This document shows positions 44,150 to 52,125 of a stretch of DNA of 64,000 nucleotides, piece after piece (within the stretch, counting starts at the first letter, position 1; each line of letters opens with the position of its first letter). The DNA lies in NCBI RefSeq assembly GCF_022230925.1, contig NZ_JAKKFH010000012.1:124001-188000 (forward strand), read 5' to 3'. The DNA comes from Micromonospora alfalfae. Its GTDB lineage: Bacteria > Actinomycetota > Actinomycetes > Mycobacteriales > Micromonosporaceae. Under the pieces are notes generated by a model. The model was not told where the DNA came from. It did not search any database and saw only the letters and a program-made list of their open reading frames with translations. A program made the position numbers and the translations under genes.

Positions 44150-44989
44150 ATGGGCATGCTCTGCGCGGTCAGCTTCAACCGGTACGGGCGGCTCTACTAC
44201 CTCGACCCGGGCGAGTTGCGCCCGCAGGTGGGCGACCGGGTGCTGGTGCCCACCGATGACGGGCCCGAGGTGGCGGAGTGCGTGTGGGCCGCGCAGTGGG
44301 TGACCGAGGAGACCGACGGCTTCCCCCGCCTGGTCGGGCTGGCCGGCGACGACGACCTCCGCCGGGACGAGGCGTTACGTCGGCGCAAGGCCGAGGCGAA
44401 GGTGGCAGCGAAACGGCTGATCCGCTCGCACGGCCTGCCGATGAAGGTGGTGGCGGTCGACCATGTGCTCGGCTCCGCCGAGAGCGGCGGTGAGCGCAGC
44501 ACCGTCTACTTCACCGCCCCGCACCGGGTGGACTTCCGGTCCCTGGTCCGCGACCTGGGCGCGACCCTGCACTGTCGGGTGGAACTGCGCCAGCTCTCCG
44601 CCCGCGACTCCGCGCGGGTGCAGGGCGGCATCGGCTCCTGCGGTCGGGACCTGTGCTGCGCCACGTTCCTCACCGACTTCGAGCCGGTGACCATCCGGAT
44701 GGCGAAGGACCAGGACCTACCGCTCAACCCGCTGCGCATCTCCGGCGCCTGCGGGCGGCTGATGTGCTGCCTCAAGTACGAGCACCCGCTGTACCAGCGC
44801 TTTCAGGAGACCGCCCCGGCGGTCGGCAGTCGGGTCTCCACCCCCGAGGGTGACGGCCGGGTCGTCGGCCACAGCGTCCCCCGCGACGCGGTGACCGTCC
44901 GCCTGGACGCCGACGGCTCCCGCTGCTCCTGCTCCCGAGCCTCCGTCTGCGCCCCCCGCCAAGCCCACGACCAGCACTACACCCCCTAA
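44150..44989 (+). CDS. ricT: PSP1 domain protein, RicT-like
   Basis: Protein of 279 residues with the PSP1 C-terminal domain: DHVLGSAESGGERSTVYFTA and RVQGGIGSCGRDLCCATFL, then ISGACGRLMCCLKYEHPLY. The two Cys groups (CGRDLCC, CGRLMCC) match the iron-sulfur ligands of RicT/YaaT. In Bacillus, RicT works with RicA and RicF in RNA processing by RNase Y. Actinobacteria keep RicT near holB, as here, where its role is not settled. A dispersed hairpin lies beyond its stop. Confidence 0.9.
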   Translation: MGMLCAVSFNRYGRLYYLDPGELRPQVGDRVLVPTDDGPEVAECVWAAQWVTEETDGFPRLVGLAGDDDLRRDEALRRRKAEAKVAAKRLIRSHGLPMKVVAVDHVLGSAESGGERSTVYFTAPHRVDFRSLVRDLGATLHCRVELRQLSARDSARVQGGIGSCGRDLCCATFLTDFEPVTIRMAKDQDLPLNPLRISGACGRLMCCLKYEHPLYQRFQETAPAVGSRVSTPEGDGRVVGHSVPRDAVTVRLDADGSRCSCSRASVCAPRQAHDQHYTP

Positions 44990-45044
44990 CCCCGCCCCGC
45001 CGGCCCCTCGGGTCCGCCGGCCCCCCCGGGTCCGCCAGTCCCGC

Positions 45045-45105
45045 GTTGATCATGAAGTTATTGCCATGCCGGACGGCGTGTCGGCGCAATAACTTCATGA
45101 TCAAC
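45045..45105. repeat. dispersed GTTGATCATGAAGTTATTGC hairpin, copy 1
   Basis: Perfect 20-base arms (45045-45064 and 45086-45105) around a 21-base loop containing CGGCGTGTCG. It lies between convergent genes (ends 44989 and 45142). The arms are identical to those of the hairpin at 57241-57303, and the loops share CGGCGTGTCG. Confidence 0.95.
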
Positions 45106-45141
45106 GGAGCGGGGTGGGGCGGGGGTGGGGTGGGGTGGGGG

Positions 45142-46896
45142 TTAGTGCAGGACTGTGGGGGGTTCGGTTAGGTGGGGGGTCAGGGGGCGCTTGGGGATCA
45201 GCCAGCTCTGGGTGGGGGACTGGTCGGGGTTCACCTGCCAGTCGCGGGAGACCCGGTCCACCCCCAGCGGGTAGATGGTCAACGTGCCGTCAGTGTCGAT
45301 GCGCAGTCGCAGGAACGACTTGGAATCCTCGATGCCCTGGCCGGCGAAGAGTTCATTGACGTTCACTCCGAAGGAGCCCGCCACCAGCAGGTACGCCGCT
45401 ACCAGCTGGCTGGCGACCAGACCGATCACCGGGCCGTAGAGCACCGCCGCGGCGACCGCCGGCAGTGGCCACGGCCAGTCGTAGAACGGCAGCGCCAACC
45501 AGACCCAGGTGCCGGCCGCCCCTAGCGCCACCTGCGCGACGCCGTGGCCGACGCCGAGGATCCAGTGCCGCGCGTGACGTTTGCCGCTCGCGCTCGGCGG
45601 CTTGGCGAACAGGGCCGCCGCGATCACCGTCACGAGCACCATCACCACCAGCGGGACGCTGAACAGCCGCTGGTTGGTGCTGTCGGCCCAGTTCGCCGTC
45701 GCACCGGCCATGGCAAGCATCAGCAGGGTGTGCAGGGTGCCGAGCAACGTGGTGAAGCCGGGATTGCGCAACGGCAACCGGGGGAAGATGCCCCAGCCGT
45801 AGCGGCGCGACCGCGCGGCGTCCGGGTAACGGGCCACCAGGTCGTACGGCTGGGCGGAGCTGGCCTTGCGGGTCAGCGTGTCCCGCGGTGGCACCTCGAT
45901 GCGCTCCGGCAGCTTGTGGGTGGGATAGAGGTACGCGCCGCCCCCACCGCAGGTGATCAACTGCCGGTCCGGCCCCGAGTAGCGGGCGTAGTGGTGCAGG
46001 TCCCCGGAGAGCAACAGTCGGACCCGCGCCCCGGTCGGGTCGATGATCGTGCGGATGAAGTAGTCGATCGAGTCGTACGCCGTGGGGTTGTCGGCGGCCT
46101 TGACCCAGGTCGGCGCCGGCGCCGCGATGATCACCTTGGACTCCGGCCCGAGTCGCTTGGCCACCTCGTCGAAGTAGGCCAGCTGCGGGTCGTCCAGGTA
46201 CGAGCCGGACTGGTCGTCAACGCCGAGCAACCACCAACCGGCCGGCAACTCCACGGCGAAGTACGACCGGGACTGCCCGGTGCCCCAGCCCGCGAAGTTG
46301 CGGTCCCGGGAGCGGACGAACAACCGCAGGAAAGCGGTGAGGCCGTCGTACCAGTCGTGGTTGCCCGGCACCGCGAAGAGCGTGGGCTTCTCGGCCGGCG
46401 TCACCGGCAGGGCAGCCTGGTAGGGACCCTTGCACCGGTCCTCGTACGCGGCGTAGGCCGCCGACGGGTACACCTGGTCGCCGCCCATCACCAGGGTCTG
46501 CGCCCGGGGCAGGCGGTGCCCGTCGACGGTCAGCTCGGGCTGCGCCAGCAGGTACGCCACCGAGTAGGTGGCGTTGAAGCCGTCACCCAGGTCGGCCACG
46601 TAGTCGAGCCACAGCCCGCCGTCCGGCCCAACCTGGCGGAAGACGCCGTCGCCGAACGCGTTCTGCAACTCACGCTTGTCGAGGTACGCCCCGAAGAGCA
46701 CCGCCAGCAGCGTCCGGATGCCGGTGCTGATCAGCAGAAACGGCGCCAGCCACGGCACCGGCTTGCGCGGCGTGAAGCCCAACTCCAGCGGATCGGTGCT
46801 GCGCGGCCGATGGGCGACGCGTTCACCGGCTGGCGCGCGGTCAGAGCGTTCGGTCGTCTCGTCCTGACGTTCGGGGTGGTCGCGTTCGTCGCTCAC
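45142..46896 (-). CDS. membrane-bound metallophosphoesterase
   Basis: Protein of 584 residues from GTG 46896. A membrane segment near residue 50 (PWLAPFLLISTGIRTLLAVL) is followed by a calcineurin-type phosphoesterase: MGGDQVYPSA, AVPGNHDWYDG and LLLSGDLHHYARY (metal-binding Asp, Asn-His and His residues). Several membrane helices fill the last third (LHTLLMLAMAGATANW, VVMVLVTVIAAALFA and others). The catalytic domain is probably outside the membrane, and substrate is unknown. The start has a weak ribosome site; a longer form from upstream is possible. Confidence 0.87.
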   Translation of the reverse strand: MSDERDHPERQDETTERSDRAPAGERVAHRPRSTDPLELGFTPRKPVPWLAPFLLISTGIRTLLAVLFGAYLDKRELQNAFGDGVFRQVGPDGGLWLDYVADLGDGFNATYSVAYLLAQPELTVDGHRLPRAQTLVMGGDQVYPSAAYAAYEDRCKGPYQAALPVTPAEKPTLFAVPGNHDWYDGLTAFLRLFVRSRDRNFAGWGTGQSRSYFAVELPAGWWLLGVDDQSGSYLDDPQLAYFDEVAKRLGPESKVIIAAPAPTWVKAADNPTAYDSIDYFIRTIIDPTGARVRLLLSGDLHHYARYSGPDRQLITCGGGGAYLYPTHKLPERIEVPPRDTLTRKASSAQPYDLVARYPDAARSRRYGWGIFPRLPLRNPGFTTLLGTLHTLLMLAMAGATANWADSTNQRLFSVPLVVMVLVTVIAAALFAKPPSASGKRHARHWILGVGHGVAQVALGAAGTWVWLALPFYDWPWPLPAVAAAVLYGPVIGLVASQLVAAYLLVAGSFGVNVNELFAGQGIEDSKSFLRLRIDTDGTLTIYPLGVDRVSRDWQVNPDQSPTQSWLIPKRPLTPHLTEPPTVLH

Positions 46897-47040
46897 CCGC
46901 CGCAGCGTAGTCCCGCACCCGATCATCCGCTGTCCGGTAAGCGTCCAGATGACGGCCGATGTCCGGTTGGTGCTGGCCGGCGCGGCGGGGGTATCCCGTT
47001 CGGTCGGTACCGCCGGGGTGCCGTACACTTGCTGATCGTT

Positions 47041-47117
47041 GCCGCCTTAGCTCAGTCGGCTAGAGCGACGCACTCGTAATGCGTAGGTCGACGGTTCGAT
47101 TCCGTCAGGCGGCTCCA
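47041..47117 (+). tRNA. tRNA-Thr (anticodon CGT)
   Basis: Acceptor stem GCCGCCT (47041-47047) pairs with AGGCGGC (47107-47113), followed by discriminator T and an encoded CCA (47115-47117). D arm GCTCAGTCGGCTAGAGC, anticodon loop ACTCGTAAT with anticodon CGT, and T loop GGTTCGATTCC are all present. Its 3' half (47079-47117) is repeated exactly at 48963-49001, marking an integration site. Confidence 0.97.
47079..47117. repeat. attachment-type direct repeat, tRNA copy
   Basis: 39 bases from the anticodon arm to CCA of tRNA-Thr, identical to 48963-49001. Confidence 0.92.
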
Positions 47118-47120
47118 CGG

Positions 47121-47167
47121 AAAGGCCCAGGTCACCGGCTTGATCGCCGATCATGACCTGGGCCTTT
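47121..47167 (+). terminator. terminator after tRNA-Thr, inside the island
   Basis: AAAGGCCCAGGTCA (47121-47134) pairs perfectly with TGACCTGGGCCTTT (47154-47167), followed by TGC. As it lies inside the island boundary, it was brought by the element. The presumed original terminator remains at 49007-49042. Confidence 0.85.
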
Positions 47168-47409
47168 TGCTTGCCCTCGCTGGGCCGAGCCGTCAAGGGG
47201 TCTCCGGTGGAGAGAGTCGGCACGCAATTGTGCGGGGCGCCTACGCGGCATTGCCCTTTCGTGGAGTCGACATGCATCGAACGTGCCGCTCGGGGGCGAC
47301 ACGTGGCGACAGCAGGCGAGGTGTTGGCCGAGCTGAGCGGTACGGGATGACAGTCGACGGCAGCAGACGATGCGCCGCACCCGCGTTCACACCGAAGAGG
47401 CCTGAGGGG

Positions 47410-48168
47410 CTAGTTCGGGCCGCTGGGCCGTCGAATGAACTGTCGATCGCGGGCGCTGACCGAAGCCGTTGGGCCGGCCGCTCGGAGGACGACATCGAGG
47501 ACCAGGTCCGGGTCCGCTACGTAGGCACCACTTGCCCACGCGGCATTTGCCTCGATCACGGCCCAGTAGCCGTCGACCAGTCCTACGTCTACGACGATGG
47601 CGGAAGGCAGCGTGTGCCCATATCCGGCGAGGAGGTCGGTGCCGAAGGCTAGCGCGTCGGTCGACGGAGGGCCGAGGTGCAACCGGCCGTGCGCGGCGTA
47701 CTGGCTGCCTGCGTAGACCACACCGTCGAGCAGGTGTAGCCGGTACTCGGCGGTGAAGTCGACGATGTCGCTGACGAGCACTGGAGCTCGTCGGTCGACA
47801 GCATCCGGGCCGGGCAGGCGCGAGCCGTCGGTGTAGATCATCGCCGGGATGTTCTTGTCGTTGGGCGACTTGATGAACGCCGGCCGACGGAGTTCGTAGG
47901 CCTCGCCGATTGGGACCAGGATGATCTCCCGGCGGGTAAATTCACGGGGAAGCCCGGTCAGCCAGCCAGGTTCAGCCTCCAAGGGCGCAATCCCGAGCAG
48001 CGGTGCGACGACGTCGGCGAAGCTTGGTCCCGCATGAAGGTGATCAGCACACAACCCAGCGGGTACCTCGAACGTGGGGAGCTGGACGGTGCCTAGTCCG
48101 CGGCGGTGAGCCGCGTCGCGCAAGGTCTGAGCCGAGGCTGTCAGGCGCGGCGGCAGGACAAGTGTCAC
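47410..48168 (-). CDS. ATP-grasp domain protein carried by the tRNA-Thr island
   Basis: Protein of 252 residues. ATP-grasp features of the DUF4343/R2K type: RRPAFIKSPNDKNIPA (ATP-binding Lys), VLVSDIVDFTAEYRLHLLDG (Glu and Arg of the grasp) and VDVGLVDGYWAVIEANAAWA (metal ligands E-x-N). The family ligates an amino or carboxyl group to a substrate, often a peptide or protein, at the cost of ATP. Partner and substrate are not identifiable here. The gene lies 76 bases downstream of the shared 77-bp module. The start ATG 48168 is the only good candidate. Confidence 0.78.
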   Translation of the reverse strand: MTLVLPPRLTASAQTLRDAAHRRGLGTVQLPTFEVPAGLCADHLHAGPSFADVVAPLLGIAPLEAEPGWLTGLPREFTRREIILVPIGEAYELRRPAFIKSPNDKNIPAMIYTDGSRLPGPDAVDRRAPVLVSDIVDFTAEYRLHLLDGVVYAGSQYAAHGRLHLGPPSTDALAFGTDLLAGYGHTLPSAIVVDVGLVDGYWAVIEANAAWASGAYVADPDLVLDVVLRAAGPTASVSARDRQFIRRPSGPN

Positions 48169-48245
48169 GACCGATGATCCTGCCCCAACACACCGCCACC
48201 GTTACAGCGGTTATCAGGCGTTCCGTGACGGAACACGGGTGGCTT

Positions 48246-48322
48246 TCGACAGCAACGGCGACAGCGACGGGCCGGGACGAGGACAGCCGCCGGCCGCCGG
48301 ACACGGACAGTCGTCCGAGGTC
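48246..48322. repeat. 77-bp module shared with the 6C island, copy 2
   Basis: Gapless match to 11825-11901 with 10 differences, same orientation. It lies upstream of the minus-strand ATP-grasp gene, as the other copy lies upstream of the minus-strand zinc-ribbon gene. A weaker match follows as far as GTAAGCGAG near 48372. Confidence 0.8.
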
Positions 48323-48391
48323 GGGGATCCGGACGGACTCCGCCAGACGAAGCGCCTAGAACTTGTAAGCGAGAAGTCGATGACTGGCCGG

Positions 48392-48904
48392 TCAGGCCGC
48401 TTGCAGCCGCCGTGCGATGTCGATGAGAGCGGTAAAGGTGTCCCGGTCTGAGTCGGTCGGAAGTGGAAGCGGCGTGGCGACCTGGTGGTGACGACGGAGG
48501 TAGTCCGCTGCGGCGGCGGTTACCCCGCCTGCCCCCCAACCCTGGGCCTGATCCTCGGTGAAGTACTGCTGTAGGGCTTCAACGGCCCCAGGGCCGTTTA
48601 GGACGACGGCTGCTGTCGTGAGCGACGGCGCATCGAGGGAACCCCGCGATGTGGCTAGGGCCTGGAGGACTGCCGCGCATACGTCAGGACCGCCAACCCT
48701 TATGGCGTACCAGGCACCCATGACGCGTGGACGCCAACTGTCCTGCAGGAGTGCGATCACGTCGGCTGGGGATGCGTCTCCGCTCAGCTCCGCCAGGGCC
48801 GGAATCAGGGGAGGCCCGTACCTGAGGGCGTTGGTCCCCATCATGTCGAGGTAGAACGGTACGACGTAGCGGTCAATCAGTTCGTCCGTACTCCGTTGAT
48901 CCAC
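48392..48904 (-). CDS. DUF6000-like protein of the tRNA-Thr island
   Basis: Protein of 170 residues: ELIDRYVVPFYLDMMGTNAL at the N-terminus, then repeated helices (DVIALLQDSWRPRVMGAWYA, DVCAAVLQALATSRGS and AAADYLRRHHQVATP). The VPFYLDMMG start and WRPRVMGAWYA segment recall DUF6000, by memory. The helical repeats suggest a binding role, with no catalytic motif visible. It is transcribed towards the shared 77-bp module and the ATP-grasp gene, and could be co-transcribed with it (223-base gap). Confidence 0.6.
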   Translation of the reverse strand: MDQRSTDELIDRYVVPFYLDMMGTNALRYGPPLIPALAELSGDASPADVIALLQDSWRPRVMGAWYAIRVGGPDVCAAVLQALATSRGSLDAPSLTTAAVVLNGPGAVEALQQYFTEDQAQGWGAGGVTAAAADYLRRHHQVATPLPLPTDSDRDTFTALIDIARRLQAA

Positions 48905-48962
48905 CCTCGCAACATAGCGGCGGGGTTTTGCCAGGTAGGCAGATATAGGCCACTTGATCGTG

Positions 48963-49001
48963 ATGCGTAGGTCGACGGTTCGATTCCGTCAGGCGGCTCC
49001 A
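48963..49001. repeat. attachment-type direct repeat, distal copy
   Basis: Exact copy of the tRNA-Thr 3' half (47079-47117) without the 5' half. It is not a second tRNA gene. Confidence 0.92.
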
Positions 49002-49006
49002 GACGT

Positions 49007-49042
49007 AAGGCCCAGACCAGCAGGAATGCCGGTCAGGGCCTT
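49007..49042. terminator. hairpin after the distal repeat, probably the original tRNA terminator
   Basis: AAGGCCCAGACC (49007-49018) pairs with GGTCAGGGCCTT (49031-49042) with one mismatch. It lies five bases from the distal attachment repeat, the position it would have had behind tRNA-Thr before insertion. It also stands four bases past the minus-strand gene end at 49046. Confidence 0.7.
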
Positions 49043-49045
49043 CGC

Positions 49046-49711
49046 TCATCTAGGTAGGCCTGAACCGTCTTCCCGTCGGCCGACGATGATTCCGCCGAGC
49101 CGGCTCTCCGCCGAAGTGACGGTGGTCTGCGAGTCGACGGTGAACCCGTGCTGACGCAGCCACGCCGCCACCTGGGCTGGCTGTCGACGATGGACGTGCA
49201 CGTTCATCGGGTGGCCGCCGTACCCCTCTGTCTTGAGCGTCGTCTCGTCGCCCACGTGGAACCCGAGCAGCAGGGGACCGCCGGGCCGGACCACCCGCCG
49301 GAAGTGCGCGAACACGGCGTCGATGTCGTCGTCGGGGATGTGGATGAGGGAGTACCAGGCGACCAGGCCGGCCACCGAGCCGTCGGGCAGATCGAGGTCG
49401 GTCATCGAGCCGACCTCGAACCTCAGCTCGGGGTGATCACGGCGGGCCACCTCGATCATCCCGGGCGAGAGGTCGATCCCGAAGGCGTCGACGCCGAGCG
49501 TGTGCAGGTGGGCGGTGATGCGACCAGTCCCGCAGCCCACGTCCGCGACCGGCCCGCCGCCGGCTGCCCGTACGAGATCGGCGAACGACGTCAGCGCGGC
49601 TCGTTCGTGCGGTGCCTGGGCCAACAGGTCGCGGACCAGGCGGGCGTAGCTGACCGCGACAGTGTCGTAGGAGGTGCGGGTCTCCGGCAGCCAGTCGTCT
49701 GTGGTCACCAC
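49046..49711 (-). CDS. class I SAM-dependent methyltransferase
   Basis: Protein of 221 residues from GTG 49711 (49708 is an alternative). SAM-binding motif I VADVGCGTGRITAHL is at about 60-74, then FGIDLSPGMIEVAR, AWYSLIHIPDDDID and RVVRPGGPLLLGF. The layout fits small-molecule methyltransferases of the ubiE/type 11 group. Target unknown. It is divergent from the VOC gene with 68 bases between, and its 3' end abuts the island. Confidence 0.92.
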   Translation of the reverse strand: MVTTDDWLPETRTSYDTVAVSYARLVRDLLAQAPHERAALTSFADLVRAAGGGPVADVGCGTGRITAHLHTLGVDAFGIDLSPGMIEVARRDHPELRFEVGSMTDLDLPDGSVAGLVAWYSLIHIPDDDIDAVFAHFRRVVRPGGPLLLGFHVGDETTLKTEGYGGHPMNVHVHRRQPAQVAAWLRQHGFTVDSQTTVTSAESRLGGIIVGRREDGSGLPR

Positions 49712-49779
49712 GCCAACGCTAGTTGAGCGACACACTGATGGCTGGCCATGCCGAGCCGACACTTTGGAGGCGTCCACCC

Positions 49780-50187
49780 ATGACTTCCGCACCGGTGATC
49801 GTGAGTCTGCCGATAGCCGACCGCGCCACCTCCTACCGCTTCTACCGCGACGGCCTCGGCCTCGACGCCGTGGGCGAGTTGGCCGACGACGGCATCCCGG
49901 AGCCGTTGCAGTTCGTGGTCAACGACGGGCTGCGGCTGATGCTCATCCCGGTCGGCGGCTTCGGGTGGGTGATCGGCCGACACGAGGTTGCCCCGAAGGG
50001 CCAGAGCGAGTGCCTGCTCAACCTCGGTGTCGCTTCGTCTACCGACGCGGACAGGGTCGTCGGCCGGGCCCGCGCGGCCGGCGCCGAGATCATCACCGAG
50101 CCGGCGGAGCAACCCTGGGGGTACGCGGGGGTCTTCGCCGACCCGGACGGTCACCTGTGGATGGTGTCCGCCGATCCGAAGTCCTGA
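49780..50187 (+). CDS. VOC family (glyoxalase/bleomycin resistance-like) protein
   Basis: Protein of 135 residues from ATG 49780 with TTGGAGG upstream. Single-chain pair of VOC modules: VIVSLPIADRATSYRFYRDG at the start, LRLMLIPVGGFGWVIGRHE, then EPAEQPWGYAGVFADPDGHL ending in WMVSADP. Such proteins act as metal-dependent lyases, dioxygenases or drug-binding proteins, and the substrate cannot be told. Confidence 0.9.
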   Translation: MTSAPVIVSLPIADRATSYRFYRDGLGLDAVGELADDGIPEPLQFVVNDGLRLMLIPVGGFGWVIGRHEVAPKGQSECLLNLGVASSTDADRVVGRARAAGAEIITEPAEQPWGYAGVFADPDGHLWMVSADPKS

Positions 50188-50218
50188 AAGCGTCGGTGCC
50201 GGTGGTTACGGTCCGACG

Positions 50219-50848
50219 GTGACAGTGACCACCGACACCCCTCAGACGCTTCCCACCCCCGCCGACGAGGCCCGGCTGTGGGCGCTCATCGAGTCGGCCT
50301 GGGCGGAGCTGGGCGCCGAACCTCTGGCCCTGCGTCAGGCCCTCGTCGAGCGCGACCCCACCGATGACGACGGCGACGACGATGACGGGCCGTCCTACGC
50401 GATCGACGCCTGGCTTGACGCCTTCCTGGATCGTCTCGGGCAGTTGACCGTCGAGCTGAGCGGGCAGGAGCTGACCGACCTCGACCGGGTGGTGGAGCGC
50501 AAGCTGCACGACATCGATCGGGAGGACATCCACGAGGTGACCGACGGGTCGGACGACGGCTTCCTCTACGCCCGAGGTTTCATAGTGGCCCTGGGACGGG
50601 CGTACTACGAAGCGGTCCGCGCCAACCCCGCGATGGCGCTGCTCGACGCCGACTGCGAGGGCATGTGTTATCTCTTCGCGCACCTGCACAACGACAGGTT
50701 CGGTTCGTGGCCGGAGACCGGCTCCGGGATATCCCGGGAGTCGTTCGGCAACCCGGCCGGCTGGTCGGACTGGCGTGGGGACGAGCCGGGTCCCTCGCGC
50801 CCGGCCGAGGGGCAGCCGTCTCGGCCGGGCGGCGCAACTCAGGCGTAG
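50219..50848 (+). CDS. DUF4240 domain protein
   Basis: Protein of 209 residues from GTG 50219. FWALIE-like EARLWALIESAWAELGAEPL opens the domain and DDGFLYARGFIVALGRAYYE is its usual middle motif. An acidic stretch DPTDDDGDDDDGPS lies between them. The tail from about residue 185 is Pro/Gly-rich. Function of DUF4240 proteins is unknown. The last 10 bases overlap the convergent flavoprotein gene. Confidence 0.82.
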   Translation: MTVTTDTPQTLPTPADEARLWALIESAWAELGAEPLALRQALVERDPTDDDGDDDDGPSYAIDAWLDAFLDRLGQLTVELSGQELTDLDRVVERKLHDIDREDIHEVTDGSDDGFLYARGFIVALGRAYYEAVRANPAMALLDADCEGMCYLFAHLHNDRFGSWPETGSGISRESFGNPAGWSDWRGDEPGPSRPAEGQPSRPGGATQA

Positions 50849-51456
50849 ATCTTCGTGGCGTACTCCGGGCCGTAGTACCGTTCCAGATCTTCGAGGCTCT
50901 CCGGAAGGGCTTCGACCTCCTTGATCAGGCGGGCCCGGGACGGGAGCACGTCGGGCTGCCAGGTCTCCGGCCGCCACAACGCGGACCGCAGGAACGCCTT
51001 CGCGCAGTGGTAGAAGATCTGTTCGATCTCCACCACCACGGCGAGGACCGGCCGGTGCCCCTTGACGACCATGTCGTCGAACCAGGGGGCGTCACTGACC
51101 AGGCGGGCCCGCCCGTTGATCCGCAGCGTGTCGGTCCGCCCGGGGATGAGGAAGAGCAACCCGACGTGCGGGTTGTCGAGGATGTTGCGGTAGCCGTCGG
51201 CCCGCTTGTTGCCGGGCCGCTCGGGCAGCGCGATGGTCGCGTCGTCCAGCACCAGGGCGAACCCGGCCGGGTCGCCCTTGGGCGAGACGTCGCAGCTGCC
51301 GTCCGCGCCGGCGGTGGCCATCAGGCAGAACGGCGAGGCGCCGAGCCACTCGCGGTCCCGTTCGTGCAGGCGGGTGCGTTCCTTGTTGGCGGCTCGCGCG
51401 TGCGGTACGCCGAGCAGCTCGCGCAACTCCTCGTGCGAGGTGATCTCCACCGTCAC
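50839..51456 (-). CDS. PPOX-type FMN flavoprotein (MSMEG_1061 family)
   Basis: Protein of 205 residues, GTG 51456 with GGGAGGAT before it. Split-barrel FMN-binding fold: SPFCLMATAGADGSCDVSPK, TIALPERPGNKRADGYRNIL, HVGLLFLIPGRTDTLRINGR, then the C-terminal CAKAFLRSALWRPETW. This fits the MSMEG_1061 branch of pyridoxamine 5'-phosphate oxidase-like proteins. A redox role on a small substrate is likely, and it is probably not a vitamin B6 enzyme. Confidence 0.9.
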   Translation of the reverse strand: MTVEITSHEELRELLGVPHARAANKERTRLHERDREWLGASPFCLMATAGADGSCDVSPKGDPAGFALVLDDATIALPERPGNKRADGYRNILDNPHVGLLFLIPGRTDTLRINGRARLVSDAPWFDDMVVKGHRPVLAVVVEIEQIFYHCAKAFLRSALWRPETWQPDVLPSRARLIKEVEALPESLEDLERYYGPEYATKIYA

Positions 51457-51621
51457 GTTGATCCTCCCTCAGCCGTTGACCCGGTGGTGGGCACCACCGT
51501 CGTCAGCCTAGGCCGCTTGACCAGCGCGAGGTTTGTGCCTGGTTGCCGGGGGTACGGCCTCACCCGACGCGCTCGCCGCAGGAGACCGTTCCGCAGCACG
51601 CCGACCAGTGGAGGCCGGGAG

Positions 51622-52125
51622 ATGGAGAGCCGACTCAAGGTACTGGGTCATCCAGTCCATCCGATGCTGGTGATGTTCCCGGTCGCGTTGCTGGCCACCG
51701 CGGTGCTGTTCGACGTGGTGGACACCGTCGGCGGTCCCGACTTCCTCGGCGAGGTCGCGTACTGGAACATCACAGTCGGCCTGATCGGCGGCCTGCTCGC
51801 CGCGGCGGCCGGCTCGTTCGACCTGCTGGCCATCCCGACCGGCACCCGCGCCAAGCGGGTGGGTCTGCTGCACGCCGGCGCCAACGTCGCGGTGATCCTG
51901 CTCTTCGCCGCAGTGTGGGCGGTGCGGCTCAACGCGGATTCCCGGGCCGCCGGCGGGGCACTGGTCGCCATCGAGGTGGTGGCGCTGGCGATTCTCGGCA
52001 TCAGCGCCTGGCTCGGTGGCGAGTTGGTCGACCGGCTCGGTGTGGGCGTGGACAGCGACGCCGGCCTGGACGCGCCCAGTTCACTTCGGCCGCCGACGGC
52101 CACCCAGCGGATCGGAGAGGTGTGA
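51622..52125 (+). CDS. DUF2231 family membrane protein
   Basis: Protein of 167 residues from ATG 51622 (GGAGG upstream). It begins with the typical GHPVHPMLVMFPVALLATAV and has four membrane helices (LFDVVDTVGG…, NITVGLIGGLLAAAAGSFDL, ANVAVILLFAAVWAVRL, LVAIEVVALAILGISAWLGG). Function unknown; some relatives are haem-linked. The stop overlaps the Hsp20 start (TGATG), so the two are co-translated, which hints at a membrane stress role. Confidence 0.88.
   Translation: MESRLKVLGHPVHPMLVMFPVALLATAVLFDVVDTVGGPDFLGEVAYWNITVGLIGGLLAAAAGSFDLLAIPTGTRAKRVGLLHAGANVAVILLFAAVWAVRLNADSRAAGGALVAIEVVALAILGISAWLGGELVDRLGVGVDSDAGLDAPSSLRPPTATQRIGEV

Larger units (their letters stand above)
47079..49001. mobile_element. 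small genomic island in tRNA-Thr, without integrase
   Basis: 1.9 kb between the real 3' half of tRNA-Thr (47079-47117) and an exact 39-bp copy (48963-49001; 44 bp with one mismatch if extended to the anticodon). Contents: a terminator, an ATP-grasp gene, a 77-bp module also found in the 6C island, and a DUF6000-like gene. No recombinase is present, so the island is a remnant or a passenger that relied on another element's integrase. Confidence 0.85.

Noticed and set aside
48963..49001. A second tRNA-Thr gene
   Set aside because: Only the 3' half is present; no acceptor 5' strand or D arm precedes it. It is an attachment-site copy.
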